Source: Infirmifilum lucidum
Lineage (GTDB): Archaea; Thermoproteota; Thermoprotei; Thermofilales; Thermofilaceae
Direction: 5' to 3'
Assembly: GCF_014876775.1 (NCBI RefSeq)
Contig: NZ_CP062310.1
Coordinates: forward strand, 682,001 to 746,000
Length of the DNA: 64,000 bases
The notes under the pieces are model-generated. The model ran no database searches and had not been told where the DNA came from. It was given only the letters and a program-made list of their open reading frames with translations. Below are positions 7,903-16,428 of this stretch, one piece after another. Every line of letters starts with the position of its first letter. Position 1 is the first letter of the stretch. A program made the position numbers and the translations under genes.

Positions 7903-9745
7903 CCCTCACCCACCTCTCCACGTGGAAGGTGCCGGCGGGCAGTAGCTTCAAGACTTCCTCGAGCCCGGCTCTAACCCCGCATTCCCTCCTGAGGAAGTCT
8001 ACAACCTTTCTGGCTGTGAGCTCCCTCGCCAGCGGCCCAGGGGTGAGCTTGAGGAAACACCCCTCTTCGGGGCTACGGGACACAGGAAGGGCCACGAGAG
8101 CGCCCCCGCTGGAGCCGACAAGTAGCTCTAGCGGCACCCCGCGTATCCAGTTCCTCTTGCCGTATATCATGAAGGCGCCCTTGCCCAGGTACTCGCCGCT
8201 GGGCGCGGCCTTCGAGACCTGCGTGGCGGGAACCCAGTAGACGTCTACGGCCATGAGGCCGGCCTTCCAGGCGCTGCTGTAACACGCGGCGAACTGCGCG
8301 GCCTCGAAGATGTCCTTCTCGGGAACCTCCCGGCCGCCCGTCTTCAGTATGGTCGAGGGCGCCCCGTGTATGTCGGCGTGGAGGAATATGTCGTGCTCTT
8401 CCATGTACCTCCTGACCAGCAACTCGTTCTGGCCCGCAGACTTCCCGGCGACCACTAGGAAACCGCTAGACGTGAAGAAGAACCTGAAGTCCTTGTACCA
8501 GGGCCCTCCCCCAGCCCTCCTAGCTGGAACAACAACCTTCTTTGGCTCGGACTTGCTCGCTGCAAGTAGAGGCATCTTCGCCCTCAGGGACTTCGCCTTC
8601 TCGAAGAGAGCCTCGGCGTTGGCGTAGGCACTCCTCCTGGCGTCGACCTCAATGTCGACGCCCCCGAGCGTGAGGGTTATAGACCATTTAGCGTGGTTGA
8701 AGCCCTTGACTTCAGGGTACTTCGCCGCGACCTCCTCCTCTATTGCCCGCCAGGTAGAGCCCTGCTCTCTGAGCGCCCTGTAGTAGTCTATCACTTCCTG
8801 GACTCTGGGCGCATTCTCCATGAGGAGCCTGGCAGAGGCCTCGATAGTCCTCAACGCTTCCTCAGCTCTATCAGCCGGCGTAGCCCCGGCCGCCACCTCC
8901 TCCGGGAGCATGAGCCTAGACATGTATGGCGGGAACTCCTCCTGGAAGTCAACCGGGACGGGCCCGGAGCCTAGGTGTAGTGGCTTGAACGGGTACACTT
9001 CAAACCCGCCCCCAGTCTCAACCTTGTAGCCGCTCCTCTTATCGGCTAGGGCCTCTAGGTATATCTCTCTAGCCTCCTCGAGGACTCTTACAGCGTCTTC
9101 TGCTGAGCTGAGCTTCGATTGCGGGTCTACGCCTAGGCGGAACGCCGCCTCGTAGACGACTTCTGGCGGCAGGGAGGAGGCCTGAGAGAGGGCAGTCACC
9201 ACGTTCCTGCGCTTCAGCGAAGAAGCCTTCTCTACAACCTCCCACGGCGGCGCCGAGAAGTCAGCCAGCTTCGGGGGCGGCTTGTAGGGCTCGCCCCTCC
9301 TTATAGCCCTGTCGCGCATGGTTTTCTCTTCGAGAGCGTAGAGTACCTTCCAGCCTGCGTCGAGGAGGACTATGTTCCCCTCTCTAACCCACTCTAGTAC
9401 GAGCGTGAAGCCCGTGAAGTCCAGCGCCAGCGCCCTGTCGTCGTTTACAACGCTCACAGCGTTTACGCGCTTGCCCTCCAGGTCTCTGAGGGGCTTCAAG
9501 CGGGAGGGGTTTGCCAGCTCCACGCCCCCTAGAGCGGGACACGCCCCGCGCCTTGGGTGGAAGAGCATGACGCCAGACGAGAACTGCAGGACTGTGAGGC
9601 TGCCCTGGACTAGGGCCTTCGCGAGCCTCGAGCCTTCCAAGCTCGCAAACAAGTCCCAGAGCTTGTACACGTCGAGCAGGCTTACACTCCTCCTGCCCCC
9701 CACAGCCGACACGGTGTTGTGGGCGCGTATGTCACTAAATAGCAT
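7892..9745 (-). CDS. rqcH: Archaeal RqcH / NFACT-family ribosome quality-control protein
   Basis: 617 residues with NFACT architecture: an N-terminal NFACT-N domain (SAVGGRRSVSLLDVYKLWD...VLQFSSGVMLFHPRRG), a central helical/coiled-coil region (about residues 280-390), and the C-terminal NFACT-R (DUF814) domain containing DIFLHADIHGAPSTILKTGG. Relatives (bacterial RqcH, eukaryotic Rqc2/NEMF) bind split large ribosomal subunits carrying stalled peptidyl-tRNA and recruit charged tRNA to add C-terminal tails that mark the chain for degradation. The start is ATG 9745. It is flanked by RecA-like ATPases upstream and by a CBS-like protein, a PIN-like RNase and AMMECR1 downstream, all on the same strand with overlaps or gaps under 12 nt. 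Confidence 0.93.
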   Translation of the reverse strand: MLFSDIRAHNTVSAVGGRRSVSLLDVYKLWDLFASLEGSRLAKALVQGSLTVLQFSSGVMLFHPRRGACPALGGVELANPSRLKPLRDLEGKRVNAVSVVNDDRALALDFTGFTLVLEWVREGNIVLLDAGWKVLYALEEKTMRDRAIRRGEPYKPPPKLADFSAPPWEVVEKASSLKRRNVVTALSQASSLPPEVVYEAAFRLGVDPQSKLSSAEDAVRVLEEAREIYLEALADKRSGYKVETGGGFEVYPFKPLHLGSGPVPVDFQEEFPPYMSRLMLPEEVAAGATPADRAEEALRTIEASARLLMENAPRVQEVIDYYRALREQGSTWRAIEEEVAAKYPEVKGFNHAKWSITLTLGGVDIEVDARRSAYANAEALFEKAKSLRAKMPLLAASKSEPKKVVVPARRAGGGPWYKDFRFFFTSSGFLVVAGKSAGQNELLVRRYMEEHDIFLHADIHGAPSTILKTGGREVPEKDIFEAAQFAACYSSAWKAGLMAVDVYWVPATQVSKAAPSGEYLGKGAFMIYGKRNWIRGVPLELLVGSSGGALVALPVSRSPEEGCFLKLTPGPLARELTARKVVDFLRRECGVRAGLEEVLKLLPAGTFHVERWVRVGG

Positions 9746-9754
9746 TACCCCGGC

Positions 9755-10276
9755 CTACACTTCCAGCACTACCCTGGACGGGCAGTAGAAGTCCAGCGCG
9801 AGGCGCCCGTCCTGCCTGGCGACCAGGGCCCTGTGGGTGTAGTAGGCCGAGAAGACCTGCTCGCCGAAGCTCCTCCCCCCGCTCCAGTAGTTTATGAATA
9901 TGGAGCCCAGGCCCCTCGAAGCCCTGTCCACGGCGAGGCCCAAGAGCGAGGCTACGAGCCCCCACCTAGCCCTGTACTCGAGGTCGAAGGCGTGGAAGAC
10001 CCTTGGAATACTGTCGAGGACGACTACGCCCTCCCCGGCCGTGGAAAATGCAGAGAGGAGCTCGAGTGGGTCGCCGGGAGACTCAAAGGAGACGCCGCCC
10101 CACCCGCCGCGGGAGCGCCAGTAGGTTCCGGAGTAGTCGAGGTAGAGGGCAGTGCCGCCCAGGGCTGACAGGAGCCTGCGGGCGGCCTCGCGCCTGCCAG
10201 ACCCCGGCCTGCCCGCCAGCTCGAGCACGAAGCCGCCAGACAGGAGGCTTTTAAGGCTCCTCGACACCCCCCTCAC
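9755..10276 (-). CDS. Degenerate RecA/RadA-like P-loop protein
   Basis: 173 residues. The N-terminal loop AGRPGSGRREAARRLLS (residues about 21-37) has the shape of a Walker A motif, but arginine replaces the essential lysine. EGVVVLDSIPRV looks like a Walker B strand with one aspartate. Overall it resembles a RecA-fold core shortened relative to RadA (about 320) or RadB (about 220). It starts at GTG 10276 inside the last codons of the neighbouring RecA-like gene (26-nt overlap) and ends just before rqcH. A plausible reading is an inactive or weakly active partner of the upstream ATPase, as in paralogue heterodimers; no assay-level function can be inferred. Confidence 0.6.
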   Translation of the reverse strand: MRGVSRSLKSLLSGGFVLELAGRPGSGRREAARRLLSALGGTALYLDYSGTYWRSRGGWGGVSFESPGDPLELLSAFSTAGEGVVVLDSIPRVFHAFDLEYRARWGLVASLLGLAVDRASRGLGSIFINYWSGGRSFGEQVFSAYYTHRALVARQDGRLALDFYCPSRVVLEV

Positions 10277-11000
10277 CTATCCTGAACGTTGCCGACGCGC
10301 GGGGCCAGGGGCTAGACAGAACGACGGCGTCCCTGAGCTCCCCCCTCCGCTTCAGCAACAATGAGAGGCAGGCGTAACCGTCTAGGTGCGCGCCGCCTGC
10401 AGGCGAGACGCCGTCATGCGAGACAACATCCCTAGTTGCCACGACGATAGACCCCGCGCGGGCGACGCGCCACAAGGCCCTCACCACGCTCGAGTACGCC
10501 TCAACCCTCTCCTTCGGGTCTAGGGACTCGGAGCGTATGAGCCCGGTGAGCTCGTCGACGACGAGGAGGCCCGCGTCCCCCGAGACGACCTCCACGAGCG
10601 CCTTCTCCAGTAGCACGAGGAGGTGCTGGAGGCTCAGGGCGCGCGCGTAGGTTATCCCCGACAGGGCCTCCGAGGGCTCAACCCCCCTGGCATAGGCGAT
10701 CGCAATAACCCTCTCGGGCGCGAAGTCGCCCCTCGTGTCTACGAAGACAGCCCTCTTCCCCAGGCCCCCGCTGTCCACCGGGAGCTGGACGTTAACGGAC
10801 AGCTGCATGCAGAGCTGGGTCTTGCCGCCACCGGCCTCCCCAGAGAAGTCGTAGACACAGCCTGGCTCTAGCCCCCCGCCCAGCACTGCGTCTAGAGCGC
10901 TAACCCCCGTCTTCAGTATAGCGGGGGCCTCGCGATACTCTACACCGCGCCTCGGGTACGGGGGTACGGGGAGAATTCCCAGTACATCTGGAACAGGCAC
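10251..11000 (-). CDS. RadA/RadB-type recombinase paralogue (RecA-fold ATPase)
   Basis: A RecA-superfamily ATPase of about 249 residues with the RadA-like segment TGVSALDAVLGGGLEPGCVYDF, Walker A GEAGGGKTQLC (about residues 54-64) and Walker B GLLVVDELTGL. The N-terminal helix-hairpin-helix domain of RadA is absent, so this is a paralogue of the RadB/aRadC kind. I place the start at GTG 11000: a T-rich TATA-like box at 11021-11033 lies 26 nt upstream, predicting a leaderless mRNA beginning exactly there; the open frame could otherwise extend to 11087 into the upstream gene. It heads the operon RecA-like, degenerate RecA-like, rqcH, CBS-like, Mut7-C, AMMECR1. Confidence 0.82.
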   Translation of the reverse strand: MPVPDVLGILPVPPYPRRGVEYREAPAILKTGVSALDAVLGGGLEPGCVYDFSGEAGGGKTQLCMQLSVNVQLPVDSGGLGKRAVFVDTRGDFAPERVIAIAYARGVEPSEALSGITYARALSLQHLLVLLEKALVEVVSGDAGLLVVDELTGLIRSESLDPKERVEAYSSVVRALWRVARAGSIVVATRDVVSHDGVSPAGGAHLDGYACLSLLLKRRGELRDAVVLSSPWPRASATFRIGEGGVEEP

Positions 11001-11002
11001 AA

Positions 11003-11050
11003 TTAGAAAAATGGAAAAAGGTAAAAAAGTTAATTTTTGGTTTAGAGGCC
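11003..11050 (-). terminator. T-rich terminator behind the S-layer-like gene, overlapping the next promoter
   Basis: On the minus strand the 50 bases after the surface-protein stop contain several runs of T (TTTTTTACCTTTTTCCATTTTT), the usual archaeal intrinsic terminator. The same stretch contains the TATA-like element (11021-11033) of the RecA-like gene. Confidence 0.55.
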
Positions 11051-11052
11051 TT

Positions 11053-14000
11053 TTAGCGGACTTGAGTCCCAGCTTCAGCTGGAGCAATGACCTTGGCGAG
11101 CCTGCGGCGCCTGTAGACGCTGTACTCGTGGGCGATTATGAAGATCACGAGGACGAGGAGTACTAGGAGCAGTATGAGGCCGAGGAACTCGCTGCTGCTC
11201 ATCTCCCAGCCGGCGATAGTGAGGAATATGTCGAGCTTGAGCTCGACCACAGCTTCCTTGCCGCCAGTGACCGTGGCCGTGGCGCTAGCAGTCCTGCCGC
11301 CCTTGCCCGCGGTGATTGCATAGGTGCCCTCGGGTATCTCCATTGTCACGACTCCGCTCGCGTCTGTCGTGAACGTGCCGACCTTCTCGACCGCTACTGT
11401 CGCGCCCTCAATGCCCTGGCCCCTAGCGCCGAGAACCTTCACTGTTAGCTTGCCGATCTTGGGCACCGTGATCCCGACTGCCGGCTGCCTGTCAACAGAG
11501 CCAGTGTAGGCCACAGGAATACCCTTCCAGCTGTCAACACTGAAGGAGATCTTGCCAGGCGGAACCTCCCTGACCGTTATGCTGCCAGTGCTGTCTAGGG
11601 CGTCAGTTATCTTCCTGCCGTCGGGCGTGGTTATGGTGACCGTCGCGCTAGCCATCGACGTGCCGAACGGCGTCGTGAACGTCAGCTTGACGTCGTAGAT
11701 GTCGAGCCTGACCTCGAAGACCTGGAGGCTCGTCTCGAACCTGCCCTTCTCGATCTTGATGGACTGCTTCGCGACAGTCCCTACGCCCGCTAGGTCGACG
11801 CTGACCTGATATGCTCCGTGAGGCGCCTGGCCGTGGTCAGCAGGCGTCTCGGGGCTGTACTTGCTGCTCGGGTCGAACGGCCAGCTCTTGACGATGTCCT
11901 TGGCCAGCCTGAGTATGACGCTTCCATCGGTTGCAGGCTTGTCCTGCGTGACGACGCTGTCGGGCCACGTGACGGTCACCGTGATCTTGTCAAGTATAGC
12001 AGGGCTGAGAGCGCCTCCCTGGGCGTTCCTCAGGACGAGCTTCGCGACGTACACGAAGGTCTCGAGGGTCGTGCCCTCGCCTGGGGCGTAGTCCCTCGGC
12101 CTGTCGTAGTCAGTGTATGTGTCGAATATGACTATCTCCTTGGGTATCTTGCCGGCGGCGCGGAGCAGGTAGCTGTCGCGCCAGTACACCAGGAGCTGGT
12201 ACTTCTGGGTGTGGGTGTCCGGCGGGGTGCCCGCCGGCGGCACGAGCAGTACTACGTTACCGTTGGCGTCCGTGAAGCCTATGACGCTGGGTATGGCCTT
12301 GGCCCTCGGGCTCCTGAGCACGGCCGCGACCATGGCGTTCTGGAGCGGCTTGCCGGACCAGTCGAACACAGTCACCTTTATAGCGTCCCAGACCAGCGGC
12401 ACGCAGGCGCCGCCAGGCATGTTGTTCGCCAGAGTGAATGCTACGGTACTTGTCAGCGTGTCTGGATCCATGACATCAGTCGTCCTGAGCCCGTATGGCT
12501 TGAGCACGTCGTCGAAGTTGAGCTGCGTTGACAGCGTGTACCTGAGGCCGCTTATTCCGAGGAATGCGAGGTTGCCCGTGAAGACTGGCAGGCTGCCAAC
12601 CGGCGTCGCCACGGTGGCGCCCTTGCTCGGGTAGAAGCCCGCTTTACCATCGCTATCAGTGTACACTGTTGAGAGCGTCGAGGTCGCGCCGGTTGTGCCT
12701 ACTGCAACGGCTGTCACGGGCTGGTTTGCGAGGGCTACAGTCCTGTCGCGTATGTCCTTGCCGAAGACTTGGACGCAGAAGCCCTCCATCGCAGTAGTGT
12801 AGACTACCTTCGCCGCGCCGCTCCAGTAGGTGACGTTCCAGCCGTTGCCGAGCATGTAGTCTACGTTGGATCCGCGGAACGGCCCAACCCACTTGCCACC
12901 ATAGAACTTGTACCAGGCTGGGCTAGCCTCCCACGAGCTGGGTGTGAAGGAGTCTAGTGTGATGTTGTACGGGCCTACAACGTACCCGTAGAAGGTGAAC
13001 AGGTTAGTGAAGGACAGCGGCGTGTCGGGGACGTTCGGCGTCCCGTACTTCTTCCCCGCAAGCACGACAAGGCCGCCTATACCTGTGCCGAACTTGACCC
13101 ACGTCCCTGCAACCTTGTGGTTAGGCATCCAGATTGCAACAGGTATGCTTATGACACCGTCGCCGTTGCCGTCGACAGCGCTCCAGGCCAGCACGCCCCA
13201 GGTGAGGCCTGTGGGCTTGACTATCGTGTCGTAGCCTCCTGCGAGCAGAGTACTCCAGTTGAGCGCATCCCACCTGCCAAGGGTCAAGTTAAGGCCCGGC
13301 ACTAGGCCCGCGCCCAGCTTGCTGACGGTGTAGACGTCGAGGTTGACGACCCAGGTCACGAGCTGTAGCCTTATGCTGTACCTGCCGGCTCCGAAGGGCG
13401 CGCCGTAGAACCTGACTATCGGGTGCTCAGTCCTGCCCTGGGCGTCTAGTATCCACGTGTAGTCTAGCTTGTCCGTCTCAACTAGGGTCTGCTCGCCTGT
13501 CGTCTCGTTGAAGAGTATAACCTGGCTGCTTATGACCTTGCTGTAGTCAAGCGGCTCGCTCGGCGCCGGCAGGGTGAAGTTGTAGTTGTACACGACTACG
13601 CCGCTGTACCAGACTATGAAGCTGTACTTAGCGCCGGCGATGAAGAGGTGCGGGTACTTGGAATTGTCCCACTGCGTGCCCGTGAACCTGAAGACTGCCT
13701 TGCTCATCCCGTTGCCCCAAGGCGTGCCGGGGTTGCCCGTGGCGTTGAATATCTTGTAGGTCACCTCGATGTTGGGCCAGCAGAGGCAGCCGGGGCCAGT
13801 AATACACACGAGGGTCACGTTGTGCTCGGTGGCCGTGTAGGTGTCGTTGAGCGCCACGATCACGGGGGCCGTACCGTTGCTCGTTGGCAGCTCGGTCAGG
13901 ACGTTACCGTTGTGGTCCACGGCTTCGAGCGTGAAGCTGAATATCCAGGCCGGCACCTCGAGGGGCCCGAGGACACATGCTGGGGCCTGCCCGGCTATTA

Positions 14001-16230
14001 CCTTCGTGAGATCCCACTTGCCAACGACTAGGCCGACGTCCTTGGGCTTCCTGATGTAGGGCGTGTCCAGCCTAGTCTTCAGAGTCACTATTATCGAGTT
14101 GATGGCCGGGTCTACCTTGAGGGGTATTTTCTCGAACGTTACTAGGCCGTTGCAGTCGGAGACGCCCTCCATGTGGTACGTCCTGAGCGCGCCCTTGTAG
14201 AAGTCCAGGTACACGCTTATGTTCACGAGCGGGGACTTGTCGTCCCACTGCACGACCTTCAGTTTGATGTCGCCTACTGGGAACGTGTACGTCGCGGCGC
14301 TGGCGTTGACGATGTTACCGGTCACTGTGAGCGGTGTCGGGCCGCTAATGGGATCCATGAGGACGCCCTTGAAGGCTAGCTTGACCGTGAAGTTCCCGCC
14401 GGGAACCTTGCCCAGGAAGACGTAGCCGTCCTTGCCCAGGCCGACGCTGAATGTTACAGGTGTGTCTGCCGGCGGCGTGTAAGTCAGTATGAGCGTCGCG
14501 TTGGGGTCGTCGACGCTAGTTATGGGCCTGTTGCAGAGGTCTATAGCTTTAATGTTGACGTTGTAGACCTTCGCTATGAAGGTGAAGCTCTGGACTCCAC
14601 AAGTGGTGATGTACTTTGTCAGGTTGAGATCCATCTTGTTGTTGTCGGGCGTGACGTCCACGAAGACCTCCGTGCCCGGCAGCGCGTAGTATATCTTGAC
14701 TGTGTAGGTGTACAGCTTGCCCGTCGTCGCGAAGGTGAACGGCACTGGCAGGTAGCCTGGGCTACTGCCCGTCCTGGTGATGACCGGCGTGCCTCCCTGC
14801 GTGGAGCCGCCAGCAGCAATAGTGAAAGGCGGGAACCTTATGTAGCCGGCCCCGTCGGTGTAGGTGTTTATGGGGTCGTAGCCTGGGGCCTGCAACACGA
14901 CCATGGCGCCCTCTAGCGGCTGCACGGCCGTGACGCCGCTGTCCTTGACTACCGCCTGCACCTTGACGACGGACACCCTGACCGTGAAGTTCCAGACTTG
15001 CGGCGCGATCTTAGTTGCATTGATAACCTTATATTTTGTGCCGCCAATAGTCAGCGTCTCGTTCGCTAGTTTCGTCGTGTTGATTGCCCAGGTGAAGACC
15101 TGTATCCCATTGATCTCGATGTTCAGCGTCTGCTTCTCGTTGTAGAACAGCGTAGTGTTGGGCAGCCAGAAGTACATCCTACCTTGGTATTTATAGCCTT
15201 CCTCGGGGGCTGTGCCGTTCGTGGGGTCTACCTTGCCTACTCTGAGCTTGCCGAGGCTGGGGCTGACGAACTCGACGCTTATGGGCGGCCACTCCCAGCC
15301 CGTGAGCCTATTGTTGCAGAAGTCGTTGACAGTGACTATGGCGAGGAACGTATAGGCTTTGTCACCTATTGTTTCCTGTTCACCTGGCAGGTTTAGAGTC
15401 ACGGTTGTGCTAGGTTTGCCGGGTACGTTCTCGGTAATGACGAGCTTGGCTCCTGTGGCGCTACCGTTGGATGCAAGATTGAAGTCTGTTATACTGAAGT
15501 TTAGTGTCTCGCTGCCGACCTTTACTTTGAGCGGTGTTGGGCCTCCGGTTAGCATCCAGTATATGTCCTTGTAGAAGGTTGTGTTCCAGTAGCTCTCGAT
15601 GTGGTAGCAGTTGGGGGCTAGTGTGGGCTTGATGTCGACCTGTATGGCGCCCACGAGGAAGGTCTTAGCTGTTTTACCACCAGAGTCGCCGTAGTCGGAG
15701 AAGACTATGGGCCCGTTGGGGTCTAGCCTGACCTCGAAGTAGGCTTTGTCCTCGCGCCCGCTCTCGGGGTCCTTGTAGTAGAGCGGCACGTCCTGGCCCG
15801 CAATGTTCGTGAGTGCCTGGAAGCTGAAGTTCCAGAGGTACGTGAGCTTTATAGTCTGGTTGAATAAGTTCCCAACAGTGGTGCTTGTATACCTTGTGGT
15901 GTTCACGAGGAACGTTTTCCCGTAGGCTAGCCAGAACACCGAGATGTTGAATTTACCTGTTTGTCCTGTATCTAGGGGTGTTGGGCTTGTAATCTTCAGC
16001 AGGATTTTGCCGTTTGCGTCTGTTGTGCCCTGGGCGTAGGCGATTAGGCAGTTACCTGTCTCGTTGAAGATTACTATTATTACGTTCTGGTTCGCGAATG
16101 GCGTACCCCAGGGTGTCTGGAGTTTTTCATACTGGGTATTGGGGTTTACGGGTACTGCTTGTGCCGTGTAGGCTAGGGCTAGTGCTAGGATTGCCAGTGC
16201 AAGTACTCCTAATAGGTATTTATTACTCAT
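11053..16230 (-). CDS. Giant S-layer-like surface protein, C-terminally membrane-anchored
   Basis: 1725 residues. Residues 1-25 are a signal peptide (a hydrophobic run ending AYTAQA). The large extracellular part is built of many beta-sandwich repeats, several like carboxypeptidase-regulatory/Ig-type modules (DANGKILLKITSP, TDGAGYIRFPP, TTDASGVVTMEIPEG), with abundant Asn-X-Ser/Thr sites for N-glycosylation by AglB, which is also in this window. Near the C-terminus there is one transmembrane helix (LGLILLLVLLVLVIFIIAH) followed by a short basic cytoplasmic tail. This is the architecture of a membrane-anchored S-layer or stalk protein. The start is ATG 16230 with a GGGGTGA ribosome-binding site inside a leader hairpin. 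A strong TATA box and single-gene transcription fit high expression. Stalk versus lattice role cannot be told from sequence. Confidence 0.88.
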   Translation of the reverse strand: MSNKYLLGVLALAILALALAYTAQAVPVNPNTQYEKLQTPWGTPFANQNVIIVIFNETGNCLIAYAQGTTDANGKILLKITSPTPLDTGQTGKFNISVFWLAYGKTFLVNTTRYTSTTVGNLFNQTIKLTYLWNFSFQALTNIAGQDVPLYYKDPESGREDKAYFEVRLDPNGPIVFSDYGDSGGKTAKTFLVGAIQVDIKPTLAPNCYHIESYWNTTFYKDIYWMLTGGPTPLKVKVGSETLNFSITDFNLASNGSATGAKLVITENVPGKPSTTVTLNLPGEQETIGDKAYTFLAIVTVNDFCNNRLTGWEWPPISVEFVSPSLGKLRVGKVDPTNGTAPEEGYKYQGRMYFWLPNTTLFYNEKQTLNIEINGIQVFTWAINTTKLANETLTIGGTKYKVINATKIAPQVWNFTVRVSVVKVQAVVKDSGVTAVQPLEGAMVVLQAPGYDPINTYTDGAGYIRFPPFTIAAGGSTQGGTPVITRTGSSPGYLPVPFTFATTGKLYTYTVKIYYALPGTEVFVDVTPDNNKMDLNLTKYITTCGVQSFTFIAKVYNVNIKAIDLCNRPITSVDDPNATLILTYTPPADTPVTFSVGLGKDGYVFLGKVPGGNFTVKLAFKGVLMDPISGPTPLTVTGNIVNASAATYTFPVGDIKLKVVQWDDKSPLVNISVYLDFYKGALRTYHMEGVSDCNGLVTFEKIPLKVDPAINSIIVTLKTRLDTPYIRKPKDVGLVVGKWDLTKVIAGQAPACVLGPLEVPAWIFSFTLEAVDHNGNVLTELPTSNGTAPVIVALNDTYTATEHNVTLVCITGPGCLCWPNIEVTYKIFNATGNPGTPWGNGMSKAVFRFTGTQWDNSKYPHLFIAGAKYSFIVWYSGVVVYNYNFTLPAPSEPLDYSKVISSQVILFNETTGEQTLVETDKLDYTWILDAQGRTEHPIVRFYGAPFGAGRYSIRLQLVTWVVNLDVYTVSKLGAGLVPGLNLTLGRWDALNWSTLLAGGYDTIVKPTGLTWGVLAWSAVDGNGDGVISIPVAIWMPNHKVAGTWVKFGTGIGGLVVLAGKKYGTPNVPDTPLSFTNLFTFYGYVVGPYNITLDSFTPSSWEASPAWYKFYGGKWVGPFRGSNVDYMLGNGWNVTYWSGAAKVVYTTAMEGFCVQVFGKDIRDRTVALANQPVTAVAVGTTGATSTLSTVYTDSDGKAGFYPSKGATVATPVGSLPVFTGNLAFLGISGLRYTLSTQLNFDDVLKPYGLRTTDVMDPDTLTSTVAFTLANNMPGGACVPLVWDAIKVTVFDWSGKPLQNAMVAAVLRSPRAKAIPSVIGFTDANGNVVLLVPPAGTPPDTHTQKYQLLVYWRDSYLLRAAGKIPKEIVIFDTYTDYDRPRDYAPGEGTTLETFVYVAKLVLRNAQGGALSPAILDKITVTVTWPDSVVTQDKPATDGSVILRLAKDIVKSWPFDPSSKYSPETPADHGQAPHGAYQVSVDLAGVGTVAKQSIKIEKGRFETSLQVFEVRLDIYDVKLTFTTPFGTSMASATVTITTPDGRKITDALDSTGSITVREVPPGKISFSVDSWKGIPVAYTGSVDRQPAVGITVPKIGKLTVKVLGARGQGIEGATVAVEKVGTFTTDASGVVTMEIPEGTYAITAGKGGRTASATATVTGGKEAVVELKLDIFLTIAGWEMSSSEFLGLILLLVLLVLVIFIIAHEYSVYRRRRLAKVIAPAEAGTQVR

Positions 16231-16243
16231 AGTCTCTCATTCA

Positions 16244-16256
16244 CCCCTTTTCGGGG
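16244..16256 (-). promoter_or_regulatory. Leader hairpin that covers the ribosome-binding site of the S-layer-like gene
   Basis: Minus strand CCCCGAAAAGGGG: four G-C pairs around a GAAAA loop. The 3' arm is the GGGG of the GGGGTGA ribosome-binding site, 10 nt before the ATG at 16230. The predicted transcription start (near 16260) puts this hairpin at the very 5' end of the mRNA. Confidence 0.5.
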
Positions 16257-16280
16257 TTCAGAGGGTTTTGGGCCTGCAGG

Positions 16281-16292
16281 GTATTTATATGC
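16281..16292 (-). promoter_or_regulatory. TATA box of the S-layer-like gene
   Basis: The minus strand reads GCATATAAATAC, one of the best TATA matches in the window, predicting transcription start near 16260 and a leader of about 30 nt. Confidence 0.7.
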
Positions 16293-16372
16293 GACCTTTT
16301 CTGGGATTTAGAATCCGTCTTCCAGCTAATAATAGTTCGACTTTTGGCAATTACCCGTGCTGGGCTTGCAGC

Positions 16373-16420
16373 CTGGAGTACCGCCCCTCTGAAGCGGGGC
16401 GCTCCCGCCCGTAACTCCAG
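16373..16420. other. Two-tier hairpin after the primase gene
   Basis: An outer 7-bp stem (CTGGAGT at 16373-16379 with ACTCCAG at 16414-16420) encloses a 6-bp stem (CGCCCC at 16382-16387 with GGGGCG at 16396-16401), with a strongly lopsided internal loop. It lies within 60 nt of the priS stop and may be a terminator, 3' UTR element or small RNA. There is no T-run directly after it. Confidence 0.4.
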
Positions 16421-16428
16421 CCACTTTT

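Noticed and set aside
11818-12531. 237-codon frame on the plus strand inside the S-layer-like gene
   Set aside because: Antisense to a clear surface-protein frame, with no promoter or ribosome-binding site and biased composition.
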